Below the pieces are notes generated by a model, which had not been told where the DNA came from, made no database searches, and saw only the letters and a list, made by a program, of their open reading frames with translations. From Terriglobales bacterium (lineage in GTDB: Bacteria; Acidobacteriota; Terriglobia; Bryobacterales; Bryobacteraceae), in contig JAJFUV010000073.1 of NCBI GenBank assembly GCA_021372245.1, positions 1 through 64,000 of the forward strand: a stretch of DNA of 64,000 bases, given 5' to 3'. The position numbers were made by a program, and so were the translations under genes. The first letter of the stretch is position 1. Each line of letters begins with the position of its first letter. Below, piece after piece: positions 16,338 to 25,378 of the stretch.

Positions 16338-17981
16338 ATGCAGCCCGAGCTCAATCCGCAAGAGCTGCTGGACTTGGCGCTGTTTGTCTCGATGGTGCTG
16401 ACAATTCTGGTGCTGGTCCTGCTGGCGGCCTACCTGCGTCATCGTTCGGCGCGAGTGCGCGCCGAGCGGGCCATGGATCGCTCGGAGTCTTACCTGGAAG
16501 CCATTCTAGACGCGGCTGTACCGGGCATCATTGTGGTCACCCAAGACGGTGTTGTCGATGCATTCAATTTAGCCGCGGAACGAATGTTCGGGTACGGCGC
16601 CTTCGAGATCATCGGGCGCAAGATCAGCACTTACAAACTCTTCGCCGCGCACGCGGGCAATGGCGGTGAAAGCACCGATCCATTCGGATCGGCGATCTCG
16701 TCGACGGCGAACGGAGCAGTCGGCGTGCAGGCGTTGGGCTGCAGAAGGAACGGCACGACGTTTCCGGCGGAGTTGTTCGTAAGCGAAGGACGGGTGGGAC
16801 ACCGCAGCATTCTGGTCGGTGTAGTGCAGGACCTCACGGCGCGGAACAAAGCCGAAGAAGCGGTTCGCGAAGACACGGCGCAGGCCGAAGCCGTGCTCGA
16901 TTCCATCGAGGCAATCGTCCTGTTGCTGGACGCAGACGGCAAGGTGCGGCACATCAACCGCGCCGGCCGGCAGGCCACCGGCTACAGCCCCGAGGAGGTT
17001 CAAGGTTCCTTCTTCTGGGACCTGTTCCCGGTGCAGGCAGATGCGGCGAAAACACGAGAGCACATGGGGGAGGCCGCCGGCCGCGATGTGCCGCGCAACT
17101 TTGAAAGCGATTGGTTGACCAAAGACCACCGTATCCGCCGGATCGTCTGGCGCCTGGCGTGGCTACCCGGCGGGGAGGGTCCGGCGCGGCGGTTAATCAT
17201 AGCCGGGACCGACATCACCGATCACGTGCAGCGATCCGAACAGGCGGCGGTTGCGCGCGTGACGGCCGCGCTAGAGGGCTTTGCCGATGCGGTAGCCCTG
17301 CGCTTGACCGATCCTCTGACGGCAGCCTCCGGCTACGCAGAACTCGTGCTTGCGTGCATGGCCAAGGACGACGCGGCGCGCAAAGATATCGCCGAGATTC
17401 AGCAAGCCACCGCGAAGGCGGCGGCCCTGGCGCGTGACCTGCAAGCATACGGACGCGGGCAGATCCTCGTGCCGCGGCTGGTCGACGTGAACGCGGTGCT
17501 CACGGGCATGGAGGGTAGCCTGCGCCGAATGCTTGGAGGCGGCATCGGGCTGGAGTACATGCTGGCGCCCGCGATCGGGAGGGTGCGCATCGATCCGGAA
17601 GGCCTGGCACGGGCGATCGAGCGGCTGGCGGGCTTCATGGCGGAGCGGCTGGGCGGCGCCGGGCGCATCGTGATCCGGACGCTTGAAGTGCAGGGCGGAC
17701 CGGGAGCAGTCTGTGTCATGGTGGCGGTTGTCGCGCCGGATCTTGAGATGCTCCCCGAAGTCTGCGAACGGTCTTTTCGACCGTTCGCTGCGGAGTCCTT
17801 TGCTGGAGATGAAACCGGCCTGGCTATGGCCGCGGTGCATGGTTTCCTGCGGCAAAGCGGCGCGGATGTTCACGCCACCAGCCGCCCGGGCAGCGGCACG
17901 CGCCTGGAGGTCTATCTGCCGCGGATCGATCCGGCTCCCCAGTCCCGCACTTCGGCGATCTACAGTAAGGCTGAAGACTAA
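16338..17981 (+). CDS. PAS-domain membrane sensor with degenerate histidine-kinase domain
   Basis: 547 residues. One transmembrane helix (about 12-33), then two PAS domains: the first around ILDAAVPGIIVVTQDG, the second around VLLLDADGKVRHINRAG, with a PAC-like end (LIIAGTDIT). The C-terminal third aligns in order with hybrid-type histidine kinases, but the catalytic residues are gone. The H-box VAHDFNNLLT reads VALRLTDPLT, so Leu321 replaces the phospho-acceptor His. The N-box lacks both Asn (ERLAGFMAERL), and the DTG of the G1 box is absent (VVAPDLEM). The F- and G2-like part (ETGLAMAAVHGFLRQSG...GSGTRLEVYLPR) remains. The intact frame suggests selection for a non-kinase role, such as a sensor, scaffold or allosteric partner. 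No response regulator is adjacent. Confidence 0.8.
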   Translation: MQPELNPQELLDLALFVSMVLTILVLVLLAAYLRHRSARVRAERAMDRSESYLEAILDAAVPGIIVVTQDGVVDAFNLAAERMFGYGAFEIIGRKISTYKLFAAHAGNGGESTDPFGSAISSTANGAVGVQALGCRRNGTTFPAELFVSEGRVGHRSILVGVVQDLTARNKAEEAVREDTAQAEAVLDSIEAIVLLLDADGKVRHINRAGRQATGYSPEEVQGSFFWDLFPVQADAAKTREHMGEAAGRDVPRNFESDWLTKDHRIRRIVWRLAWLPGGEGPARRLIIAGTDITDHVQRSEQAAVARVTAALEGFADAVALRLTDPLTAASGYAELVLACMAKDDAARKDIAEIQQATAKAAALARDLQAYGRGQILVPRLVDVNAVLTGMEGSLRRMLGGGIGLEYMLAPAIGRVRIDPEGLARAIERLAGFMAERLGGAGRIVIRTLEVQGGPGAVCVMVAVVAPDLEMLPEVCERSFRPFAAESFAGDETGLAMAAVHGFLRQSGADVHATSRPGSGTRLEVYLPRIDPAPQSRTSAIYSKAED

Positions 17982-18010
17982 CAGCCAGCCGCTCGACAGG
18001 CCTGCTCCAG

Positions 18011-18970
18011 CTACGGCAAGAAGAAGAGCACGTCCGGGCGGATTGTACTGTTGCTGACTTCGGAACAAACTCCACACACTGTCCGGTAACCCGGCCAGAC
18101 GGCGCGCACGATCTCCGGAATCTTGGCCGGATCGTCGGGCCGGTGGTAGGCAGAGATCGCCAGCCTCGGGTGGTAGGCTGCCATCGTCTTCAGGGCGCCC
18201 GCCAAAGCGCGCTGCTCGGCGCCTTCGATGTCCATCTTTATATAATCGACGCGCTCCAGATTCAGCTCGTCCACCAGTTTGTCTATGGTGGTGAGAGGCA
18301 GCCGCAACCCGCCGGAAGCGCCTTCCGGATGCATCACGAAACTGTCTGCGGCGGAATTCTTCGGATCGACATTCAGAAGCAGCCAGTCATCCCGGTCCCA
18401 CACGCCTTTGCCGTAGACGATCACCCGTCCGGCGGCGATTTCATCGGGGAAATTCCTGCGCAGGCATTCGATGTTTTCCGGGCCCGGTTCGATGGCCACC
18501 ACCTGCTTCGCTCCGGCGTTCAGGGCCTCGCGCACATAGACGCCGACGTTGGCTCCGCAATCCAGCACCACGTCGCCCGGCCGCACAGCCAGTTCACCGG
18601 TGCCGTAGATCTTGCGCTCCTGCTCGGCCAGGTTCCAGGGCAGCACATAATCGCTGCCCGCCGGCATCCAGTAGCGCGCATTGGGGGTCCGCCAGAGATG
18701 GAATCCGGCGGGATCCTTTTCGATCTCGCTGATTTCCTTGAGGATGCGGTCCTTGAGCTCGATCTGCCGGGCGGCGTTATCGGTGCTCTGCAAAGCCTGC
18801 CGCCAGGGGCACCCCTGACTGCGGCCCGCGAGTACCAGCATGCCCAGCCTCGTCGGATGGTAGAACCACAATGCGGCGCCCAACGCCGCAACGATGACCA
18901 CGTACCTTAGAACACGGCTCACCACACGATTATCGCAGGGAAAGCGAACCCTCCGCCCGCGGCTCTTCAT
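18011..18970 (-). CDS. Membrane-anchored FkbM-family methyltransferase
   Basis: 319 residues with an N-terminal transmembrane helix (YVVIVAALGAALWFY). The FkbM methyltransferase domain shows VVLDCGANVGVYVREAL (SAM binding), VVAIEPGPENIECLRRN and YIKMDIEGAEQRAL, in the right order and spacing. FkbM enzymes O-methylate sugars, glycolipids or polyketides; here the anchored form suggests a cell-surface glycan or lipid substrate. The start is either ATG 18970 or GTG 18925. The former leaves only 20 nt before the divergent MetE-like gene, so the GTG is worth considering. It is convergent with the PAS sensor (29 nt apart). Confidence 0.8.
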   Translation of the reverse strand: MKSRGRRVRFPCDNRVVSRVLRYVVIVAALGAALWFYHPTRLGMLVLAGRSQGCPWRQALQSTDNAARQIELKDRILKEISEIEKDPAGFHLWRTPNARYWMPAGSDYVLPWNLAEQERKIYGTGELAVRPGDVVLDCGANVGVYVREALNAGAKQVVAIEPGPENIECLRRNFPDEIAAGRVIVYGKGVWDRDDWLLLNVDPKNSAADSFVMHPEGASGGLRLPLTTIDKLVDELNLERVDYIKMDIEGAEQRALAGALKTMAAYHPRLAISAYHRPDDPAKIPEIVRAVWPGYRTVCGVCSEVSNSTIRPDVLFFLP

Positions 18971-18990
18971 CCAAACAGCATCGGAATATC

Positions 18991-20001
18991 ATGAGCGCGC
19001 AACCTCGCATACTCACCACCACAGTCGGTTCGTACCCGGTTCCGGACTGGCTCGCGGCGCTCCCCAGCGAGCAGGCCCGCCTGGACGCCACCCGCGTGGT
19101 TTTCGACATCCAGCGGCAAGCAGGGATCGATCTGCCCACCGACGGCGAACTCTATCGCTTCGACTTGAATCACCCCGACACCAACGGGATGATCGACTAT
19201 TTCGTCCGGCCGATGGCGGGCGTGCGCACAACCATGGGGCGTAGCGACCACGAAGCCTTTGCCCACAAGGACTCCATGCGCTTCCGCAAGAAGGCCGCTG
19301 GCGTGGTCACGGGGCCGATCGGCGAGGGCGGGTTGAACCTGATGGCGGACTGCGAGCTTGCCGCCAGCGTCATGGGCGGTCCATTCAAGTTCACAGTGAC
19401 CAGTCCCTACATGTTGGCGCGCACACTGTTGGACCATCATTACGGCGACTTCACGGCATTGACCATGGCCATCGCCGACGTGCTTGCGGCACAGGTGCAC
19501 GGGCTCGGCTGCGCGTGCGTGCAGGTGGATGAAGCCAACATTCCTGGAAACCCGGACGACGCTCCGCTGGCGGCCGCCGCCATTAACCGCGTCCTCGATC
19601 AGATTGACGTGATGCGTGCCGTGCACCTGTGTTTCGGCAACTATGGAGGACAGACGATCCAGAGCGGCACCTGGCAGAAGCTGATCGGCTTTCTGAATGC
19701 GCTGCACGCCAATCACGTCGTGCTCGAAATGGCGCACCGTCCCGTGGAAGACGTGCAGGCGCTGCGCGAGGTGCGGCCGGACCTCGCCCTTGGCCTGGGT
19801 GTCATCGACATCAAGGTGAACCACATCGAGACGCCGGAAGAAGTCGCCCAGCGCATTGAGACGGCGGAAAAGACACTCGGCCCGGGGCGCGTCGGTTGGG
19901 TCCATCCCGACTGCGGTTTCTGGATGTTGAAGCGCTCCATCGCGGACCGCAAGATGGCCGCGCTGGTCAAGGGACGGAATCTCTACCTGGGCATTCGATG
20001 A
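18991..20001 (+). CDS. Cobalamin-independent methionine-synthase-like (MetE C-terminal domain) zinc methyltransferase
   Basis: 336 residues, equal to the catalytic half of MetE, like the archaeal short forms. It begins ILTTTVGSYPVPDW. The zinc ligands of the family are in place: His212 and Cys214 in VHLCFGNYGG, Glu246 in LEMAHRP and Cys308 in HPDCGFWML. VDEANIPG corresponds to the substrate-site strand. True methionine synthase is one option. However, the B12-dependent enzyme is also encoded in this window, and this gene overlaps by ATGA the start of an oligogalacturonate-lyase-like gene. A methyl transfer from a methylated catabolite to a thiol is therefore an alternative. The methyl donor cannot be read from the sequence. 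Confidence 0.8.
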   Translation: MSAQPRILTTTVGSYPVPDWLAALPSEQARLDATRVVFDIQRQAGIDLPTDGELYRFDLNHPDTNGMIDYFVRPMAGVRTTMGRSDHEAFAHKDSMRFRKKAAGVVTGPIGEGGLNLMADCELAASVMGGPFKFTVTSPYMLARTLLDHHYGDFTALTMAIADVLAAQVHGLGCACVQVDEANIPGNPDDAPLAAAAINRVLDQIDVMRAVHLCFGNYGGQTIQSGTWQKLIGFLNALHANHVVLEMAHRPVEDVQALREVRPDLALGLGVIDIKVNHIETPEEVAQRIETAEKTLGPGRVGWVHPDCGFWMLKRSIADRKMAALVKGRNLYLGIR

Positions 20002-21110
20002 GAAAAGGCGCGCGCTTCGCCGCGGAAGGTCTGTGGCACACCGACCGGGCGACAGGCGCGCGCGTGCGGCAGGTCACCTCGGCAGGCGCCATCAGCCACC
20101 CCACGTATTTTCTGCAAAGCGCGTTTCTGCCCGGCGACCGGCAGATCTTCTTCACCTCTTACCGTTCCGGCCCGCCGCAGTTGTTCCTGGCGAATTACCC
20201 AGACGGCGACATCTTGCAGTTGACCGACGGCGCACCTGTGCATCCGTTTTCGGCGCTACTCGCGCCGGGAGGCGAGGATCTGGTTTTCACGCGTGGGTGT
20301 GAGATCTGGACGCTGAGGATCAAAACGCTGGATGAGCGACGCATCTTCGCGATGAGCGAGGGCCAGTTGGGCGAATGCTCCATCTCCAGCGACGGCGAGT
20401 GGCTGACCGCGGCCTTTCAATCCGGCGGCCGGCGCGGTCTGGCGGTGGGACGCACGGACGGCACGCTGTGGCGCGAGATCGCGTTTCCCCGCACCGTGAT
20501 TCATCCGCAGTTTCATCCCTTGGAACCGGAGTGGATCGAGTTCTCCGGCGATCCCGCGCCTCGCATGCACCGCGTGCGCCGCGACGGCACGGGCCTGGAG
20601 TGTCTGTACGAGCACTCGAACGATGAGTTCGTCGTGCACGAGACGTTTCTCGGACGCACCGGCGACATGGTCTTCACCGTCTGGCCGCGCCTGCTTGCGC
20701 GCATGGACTGGACCACGCGGGAGATCTCGACCATCGCCGAATTCAATGCCTGGCACATTGCGCCAGATCGCGAAGGTGCACGAATCCTGTGCGATACCAA
20801 CCATCCCGACCGCGGTCTGCACATCGTCGATGCGGCGACGGGCGCGCGGCGCCTGATATGCCTCACCGAGGCGAGCAGCCAGGGGTCGCAGTGGACCAGG
20901 AGCCGTTACGCGCTTCCCGAAGACTTCGCCGCCGCACGCAGCCGGAGCGGCGCGGGCGAGGGCGTGCTCAGTTGGATGGAGACACCAACGGACACCATTT
21001 ACGGGCCGCAATGGACTCACCCGCACCCTTCGTGGTCGAGCGACGAATCGAAGGCCGCATTCGCCAGCGACCGCACGGGCACAACGCAGGTGTACGTCGT
21101 AGAATTGTAG
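19998..21110 (+). CDS. Oligogalacturonate-lyase-like beta-propeller protein
   Basis: 370 residues from ATG 19998, translationally coupled (ATGA) to the upstream gene. There is no signal peptide, consistent with the cytoplasmic location of oligogalacturonate lyases. Repeated blades have the TolB/WD40-like pattern (FLPGDRQIFFTSYRSGPPQLF, then PGGEDLVFTR, SSDGEWLTAAF). Residues that resemble the manganese site of the family are VVHETFL, and GPQWTHPHPSWSSDESKAAF with Gln and His residues in the expected order. The enzyme family splits unsaturated pectin fragments to 5-keto-4-deoxyuronate. A related substrate is possible. Later genes in the run (DUF2961, beta-helix protein) also suggest polysaccharide use. 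Confidence 0.7.
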   Translation: MRKGARFAAEGLWHTDRATGARVRQVTSAGAISHPTYFLQSAFLPGDRQIFFTSYRSGPPQLFLANYPDGDILQLTDGAPVHPFSALLAPGGEDLVFTRGCEIWTLRIKTLDERRIFAMSEGQLGECSISSDGEWLTAAFQSGGRRGLAVGRTDGTLWREIAFPRTVIHPQFHPLEPEWIEFSGDPAPRMHRVRRDGTGLECLYEHSNDEFVVHETFLGRTGDMVFTVWPRLLARMDWTTREISTIAEFNAWHIAPDREGARILCDTNHPDRGLHIVDAATGARRLICLTEASSQGSQWTRSRYALPEDFAAARSRSGAGEGVLSWMETPTDTIYGPQWTHPHPSWSSDESKAAFASDRTGTTQVYVVEL

Positions 21111-21178
21111 GGCGGTATGCCGCGAGTCCTCCTGACAGGGGCCCGCGCGAACAATCGAACTCCAAGGAGACTACGACT

Positions 21179-22312
21179 ATGATGGATTCCCTGAAGGGCG
21201 GGCGCAGAGGCTTCCTCGGCAGGCTGATGGGAGCGGCGGGGTTGACAGCGGCCGCCCCGGCTGCAAGCCTCGCCCAGGCGCGGCCCGCCGGCGACGGCCT
21301 CATCCCAAGTTACGCCCGTGCGCAGGACTACCGCTCGCTCAAGCAATCCAGCCACGACCAGACGGGCGGCAATCGCGATTCCTTCACGATCCCGGCCGGC
21401 GCCACGCAGACGCTGCTCGAATCCAATGAGCCCGGCGCGATCACGCACATCTGGTTCACCATCGCCGCCCAGAGCCAGATGCACCTGAAGGAACTGGTGC
21501 TGCGCGCTTACTGGGACGGTAACTCGAAACCCAGCGTGGAAGTGCCGGTGGGTGATTTCTTCGGACTCAACCTGGGGCAATATCAGATCTACGAATCGGC
21601 CTATCTGGCCTGCTCGCCGGGCCGCTCGCTGAACTGCTATTTCTACATGCCCTGGCGGCGCAACGCGCGCATGACAGTGACGAATGAAGGATCGCAGGAG
21701 GTTCGCGCTTTCTATTCGAACATCGACTACATCACCGTCGGCAGCCAGCCCGCCGATATGCTGTATTTCCACGCGCAGTACCGCCAGGCGGCACCCTGCG
21801 TGGCTACGGAAGGTGATGCCAGGAAGCTGAACCCGGACGGCAAGCTGAACTACGTCTACGCCGAGACGCGCGGCCGCGGCCACTTGATGGGCGTCACCCT
21901 CGGGGTGCTGCTCAACGCCGATGGGTGGATGGGCGAAGGCGATGACATGATCTTCATCGACGACGATTCCAAGCCGCTCATCATCGGCACCGGCAGCGAA
22001 GACTACTTCCTGGGGAGCTGGAATTTCGGAGGACGCGACGGCGCGGTGCCGTTCGGCCATCGCTATTACGGCGCGCCCATCATCATCATGCCGGAGCGCA
22101 CCGGCGGGCGTTACTGCTGCTACCGCTGGCACGGCGACAACCCCGTCACCTTCACGCGGTACATGAAGCACACGATGGAACACGGCCACGCCAACGACCG
22201 GCACGACAACTTCTTCTCGGCCTGCTACTGGTACCAGACCGAGCCGTACACGAATTTCCCGGCGCTGCCCCCGGTTGCCGAGCGCACGCCGCGTTTGAAG
22301 ATACCCTCATGA
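21179..22312 (+). CDS. Tat-exported DUF2961 (GH172-type) glycoside hydrolase
   Basis: 377 residues from ATG 21179, preceded by AAGGAG. A twin-arginine leader (GGRRGFLGRLMGAAG) ends near AQA. The DUF2961 pattern follows: PGAITHIWFTIA, LRAYWDGNSKPSVEVPVGDFFG, FYMPWRRNARMTVTNEG, FIDDDSKPLIIGTGSEDYF, then GHRYYGAPI. Family GH172 members cleave difructose anhydride or D-arabinofuranose linkages. The conserved GTGSEDYF with its acidic pair probably holds the active site. The frame is open further upstream (to 20789) but the Tat leader and Shine-Dalgarno fix this start. It overlaps the following cupin gene by ATGA. Confidence 0.85.
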   Translation: MMDSLKGGRRGFLGRLMGAAGLTAAAPAASLAQARPAGDGLIPSYARAQDYRSLKQSSHDQTGGNRDSFTIPAGATQTLLESNEPGAITHIWFTIAAQSQMHLKELVLRAYWDGNSKPSVEVPVGDFFGLNLGQYQIYESAYLACSPGRSLNCYFYMPWRRNARMTVTNEGSQEVRAFYSNIDYITVGSQPADMLYFHAQYRQAAPCVATEGDARKLNPDGKLNYVYAETRGRGHLMGVTLGVLLNADGWMGEGDDMIFIDDDSKPLIIGTGSEDYFLGSWNFGGRDGAVPFGHRYYGAPIIIMPERTGGRYCCYRWHGDNPVTFTRYMKHTMEHGHANDRHDNFFSACYWYQTEPYTNFPALPPVAERTPRLKIPS

Positions 22313-22773
22313 AAAAAGTAATGACTGTTCCCGTCACCCTGGCGGCCGGCGTTGCGCTGGCCGCCGACCCAGCCGGAGTGGACCTGTGGAAGGCCGCGGA
22401 CCTGAAGGCCGTTGCGAAGGAACTCGCCTCCAAGATGAATGAGAAGAAAGCCGCCGGAAAGGGCCTGGCGACATTCGCCAACCACGCCGCGATGATCACG
22501 CATCGCGAAGCCAGCGGTGAGGCCGAAGTCCACGACACCAAAGTGGACATCTTCATCGTGGTGGACGGCAAGGCCACGCTCGAATGCGGAGGTGCGGTGG
22601 TGGGCGCGAAGAAGACGGGGCCGGAGACGCTCGGCACCTCCATCCGCGGAGGTGTGAAGAAGACCCTCGAAGCCGGCGACATCGTTCACATCCCGGCCAA
22701 GACGCCGCACCAGCTTCTGATCGAACCGGGCGGTAAGTTCACCTACTTCGTCTTCAAAGTGGACGCGGAATAA
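22309..22773 (+). CDS. Secreted cupin-domain protein
   Basis: 154 residues with a signal peptide (ending VALAA). The single cupin barrel shows the usual order: ...EVHDTKVDIFIVVDGKATLECGG for the first motif, and LEAGDIVHIPAKTPHQLLI for the second, with metal-type His and Glu residues. The protein may bind or isomerise a sugar, or be a dioxygenase-type cupin. It is translationally coupled to the GH172 gene, suggesting it handles the same carbohydrate. It is followed by 120 nt holding a hairpin, then the permease genes. Confidence 0.8.
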   Translation: MKKVMTVPVTLAAGVALAADPAGVDLWKAADLKAVAKELASKMNEKKAAGKGLATFANHAAMITHREASGEAEVHDTKVDIFIVVDGKATLECGGAVVGAKKTGPETLGTSIRGGVKKTLEAGDIVHIPAKTPHQLLIEPGGKFTYFVFKVDAE

Positions 22774-22782
22774 GCCGGGCGC

Positions 22783-22806
22783 CGGCTGTCCACTTTCGGA
22801 CAGTCG
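22783..22806. repeat. Intergenic hairpin, 9-bp stem and 6-nt loop
   Basis: CGGCTGTCC-ACTTTC-GGACAGTCG pairs over nine positions with one G-U. It lies 10 nt after the cupin stop and lacks a T-run, so it is not a standard intrinsic terminator. It may stabilise the upstream mRNA end. Confidence 0.4.
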
Positions 22807-22893
22807 GATTCCGGAAATGCACATCCCGCGTACGGCCGGCGCTGTGGAATGAACAGGTTGGCCGTGGCGCCCAACTTGCTCTAAGTAGAGACG

Positions 22894-25353
22894 ATGAAGA
22901 CTCTCCGGCAAGATGTCGTGTTCGGTCTCCGCGTGCTGAAGGGCAGCCCCGGTGCAACGCTGGTGGCGATCCTGACGTTGGCGCTGGGCATTGCGGTGAA
23001 CACGACGGTGTTCAGCTGGATCGACAGTACCCTACTGCACCCGTACTCGGGTGTGAAGAACACCAGCGATCTGGCGCTATTGGAGATGGTGACCTCATCC
23101 GGAGAACGCATCGCTGCCACCTCCTACCTGGACTATCGCGACTACCGCGACAGCTTGAAGCTGATTTCGGAAATCGCCGTGGCGCGCTTCACGCCGCTGA
23201 GCGTCGGCGCGGACGGGCGGACCGATCGCGCCTGGGCGGAACTCGTGTCGGCGAATTACTTCGACCTGCTTCGGGTGAAGCCGGTGCTTGGGCGCGGATT
23301 CCTGCCGGAAGAATCCGGCGACAAGCCGGGCGCGTACCCCGTGGTGGTCATCAGCTACAAGATGTGGCAAGACCGGTTCGGTGGCGATCCAGGCGTGCTC
23401 GGCCGGAAGATTCGCCTCAACCGCAACGAACTGACCATCGTTGGTGTGGCGCCCCGGGAGTTCAACGGGAGCACGGTGGGACTGCGGTATGACGTCTGGA
23501 TGCCGCTCACGATGGCGCCCGCGATGGGGACCGGCAGCGGGACTTTGAGTTTTCGCGGGTGCCGGGATCTTACTTCGACCATCGTGCGGCTGCGGCCGGG
23601 TGTCACCATGGAACAGGCAGGCGCGGAAGTAGCGGTTCTGGCCAAGCGGCTCGCCGCGGCTTATCCGAACACGAATCGGGGAGTAGACGCCATCCTGGTT
23701 CCGGTGTGGGCGGGCAAACTGGGTGCCCAGAGTTTGCTGCGCAAGCCTCTGCAAATCCTGATGGCGGTCTCCCTGCTGCTCCTGTTAATCGTGTGTGCGA
23801 ACGTCGCCAATTTACTGTTGGCCAGGGCGGTGTCGCGTCAACGGGAATTCGGGGTCCGCTTGGCCTTAGGGGCGCACCGCAGCCGGTTAGTCCGGCAGTT
23901 GCTGACTGAGACTCTGTTGCTCGCCTTGGCGGGAGGGGCGGTAGGCGTGGTCCTGACTCTGTGGATGGGACAGGCACTGACTTTTCTATTGCCGCCGAAT
24001 ACTAACCTGCCGGTCGCCATCAGCCGTGAACTGAGTATTCCGACGCTGGCTTTCACTCTGCTTGTCTCGCTGGTGGCGACGGTGGTCTCCGGCACGGCGC
24101 CGGCGCTTCTGTCGGCCCGGGCGGACCTGAACGAGGTACTCAAAGCAGGCGGGCGCGGCGGAAGCGCGGGCGCGCAATCGCACCGCATGCGGGGCTTGCT
24201 GGTTACCGCCGAGGTGGCTCTGGCAACGGTCGCACTGGTCGGCGCGGGTCTCTTCTTCCGCAGTTTCAGAAACGCGAGCGGCATTCAAACCGGCTTTGAA
24301 ACCCACAACATCTCGGTTTCACGGTTCTATCTTTCCTACGCCGGTTATTCGGCGCAAGAGCAGTGGCAATTCTGCCGCAAACTGCGCGAGCGGTTGGAGG
24401 CCGTGCCCGGCGTGACCGCGGTCAGTTACTCCGATGCCGTGCCCCTATCGGATCTGCTCGGATCGACCACTACGCACGAAGTGCATGTCGAAGGGTACGT
24501 TCCTTCTCCCAACGAGCAAATGCGGATTCATTACTCCACCGCGCCGCCCGGCTACTTCAACCTGATGGGGATCGGGTTCCGGGACGGCCGCGACTTCACC
24601 GAACGGGACGAAGCGGGCAAGCCGGGAGTAATCATCGTCAATGAAACTTTCGCCCGGCGCTTCTTCAGGGGCGCCAACCCGATAGGTCGCAAAGTGCGTG
24701 TGGGAGGCACGCCAACAACAGTAGTTGGGCTGGTCGCGGACAGCAAGTACCACACTCCGCTGGAAGTCCCCACCCCCTTCTTCTATGTCCCTTTCCAGCA
24801 ATGGTTCGCGCCCGGTTTGAACTTCGCATTCTTGATCAAGACCGCCGGCGATCCCATGCGCCTGAATCCAACGCTCAGGCGTGAAGCGCTCGCGCTCAAC
24901 CAGGATGCGGTCTTCACCACCATGCCGCTTACGGAATCCGTCACCACGTCACTCTACCCGCAGAAAGTAGCAGCGAGCCTGATGTGCGTGGTGGGCGCGG
25001 TTTCGCTTCTATTGGCGGCGGTCGGGCTGTACAGCGTGATGAGCTATGCCGTGAGCCAGCGCACCCACGAGCTAGGAATTCGCATGGCCTTGGGCGCGCA
25101 GCCAGCCGACGTGCTGTGGCTGGTGGGACGGCAGACGTTGGCTTGGACAGTCCCAGGTCTGATCGCGGGGATCGGTGCCTCCCTGGCGGTTTCCCATCTC
25201 GTTTCCAACATGCTGGTGAACATGAGCGCCATGGATCCTACGACCTTCGCCGGGGCGGCTGTATTCCTCGGCCTGGTAGCACTTGTGGCCGGCTATGTGC
25301 CCGCGCGGAAGGCCACGCGGCTGGATCCCACCTCGGCCTTGCGCTGCGAGTAG
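22894..25353 (+). CDS. MacB-like ABC-transporter permease, orphan (ADOP type), copy 1
   Basis: 819 residues. A first transmembrane helix near the N-terminus (GATLVAILTLALGIAVNTTVFS) is followed by a large MacB periplasmic-core domain. Then come three FtsX-type helices (ILMAVSLLLLLIVCANVANLLLARAVSRQREFGVRLALGAHR...), a short linker, a second periplasmic domain, and a second FtsX block ending in PARKATRLDPTSALRCE. This duplicated architecture in one chain, without any ATPase gene nearby, is the acidobacterial duplicated orphan permease family (TIGR03434). The likely role is mechanotransmission or export of peptides, lipids or antibiotics with an ATPase encoded elsewhere. The next gene is a close paralogue 25 nt downstream. 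Confidence 0.9.
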   Translation: MKTLRQDVVFGLRVLKGSPGATLVAILTLALGIAVNTTVFSWIDSTLLHPYSGVKNTSDLALLEMVTSSGERIAATSYLDYRDYRDSLKLISEIAVARFTPLSVGADGRTDRAWAELVSANYFDLLRVKPVLGRGFLPEESGDKPGAYPVVVISYKMWQDRFGGDPGVLGRKIRLNRNELTIVGVAPREFNGSTVGLRYDVWMPLTMAPAMGTGSGTLSFRGCRDLTSTIVRLRPGVTMEQAGAEVAVLAKRLAAAYPNTNRGVDAILVPVWAGKLGAQSLLRKPLQILMAVSLLLLLIVCANVANLLLARAVSRQREFGVRLALGAHRSRLVRQLLTETLLLALAGGAVGVVLTLWMGQALTFLLPPNTNLPVAISRELSIPTLAFTLLVSLVATVVSGTAPALLSARADLNEVLKAGGRGGSAGAQSHRMRGLLVTAEVALATVALVGAGLFFRSFRNASGIQTGFETHNISVSRFYLSYAGYSAQEQWQFCRKLRERLEAVPGVTAVSYSDAVPLSDLLGSTTTHEVHVEGYVPSPNEQMRIHYSTAPPGYFNLMGIGFRDGRDFTERDEAGKPGVIIVNETFARRFFRGANPIGRKVRVGGTPTTVVGLVADSKYHTPLEVPTPFFYVPFQQWFAPGLNFAFLIKTAGDPMRLNPTLRREALALNQDAVFTTMPLTESVTTSLYPQKVAASLMCVVGAVSLLLAAVGLYSVMSYAVSQRTHELGIRMALGAQPADVLWLVGRQTLAWTVPGLIAGIGASLAVSHLVSNMLVNMSAMDPTTFAGAAVFLGLVALVAGYVPARKATRLDPTSALRCE

Positions 25354-25378
25354 CTGAATACCCGGAAAAGCGATTGCG

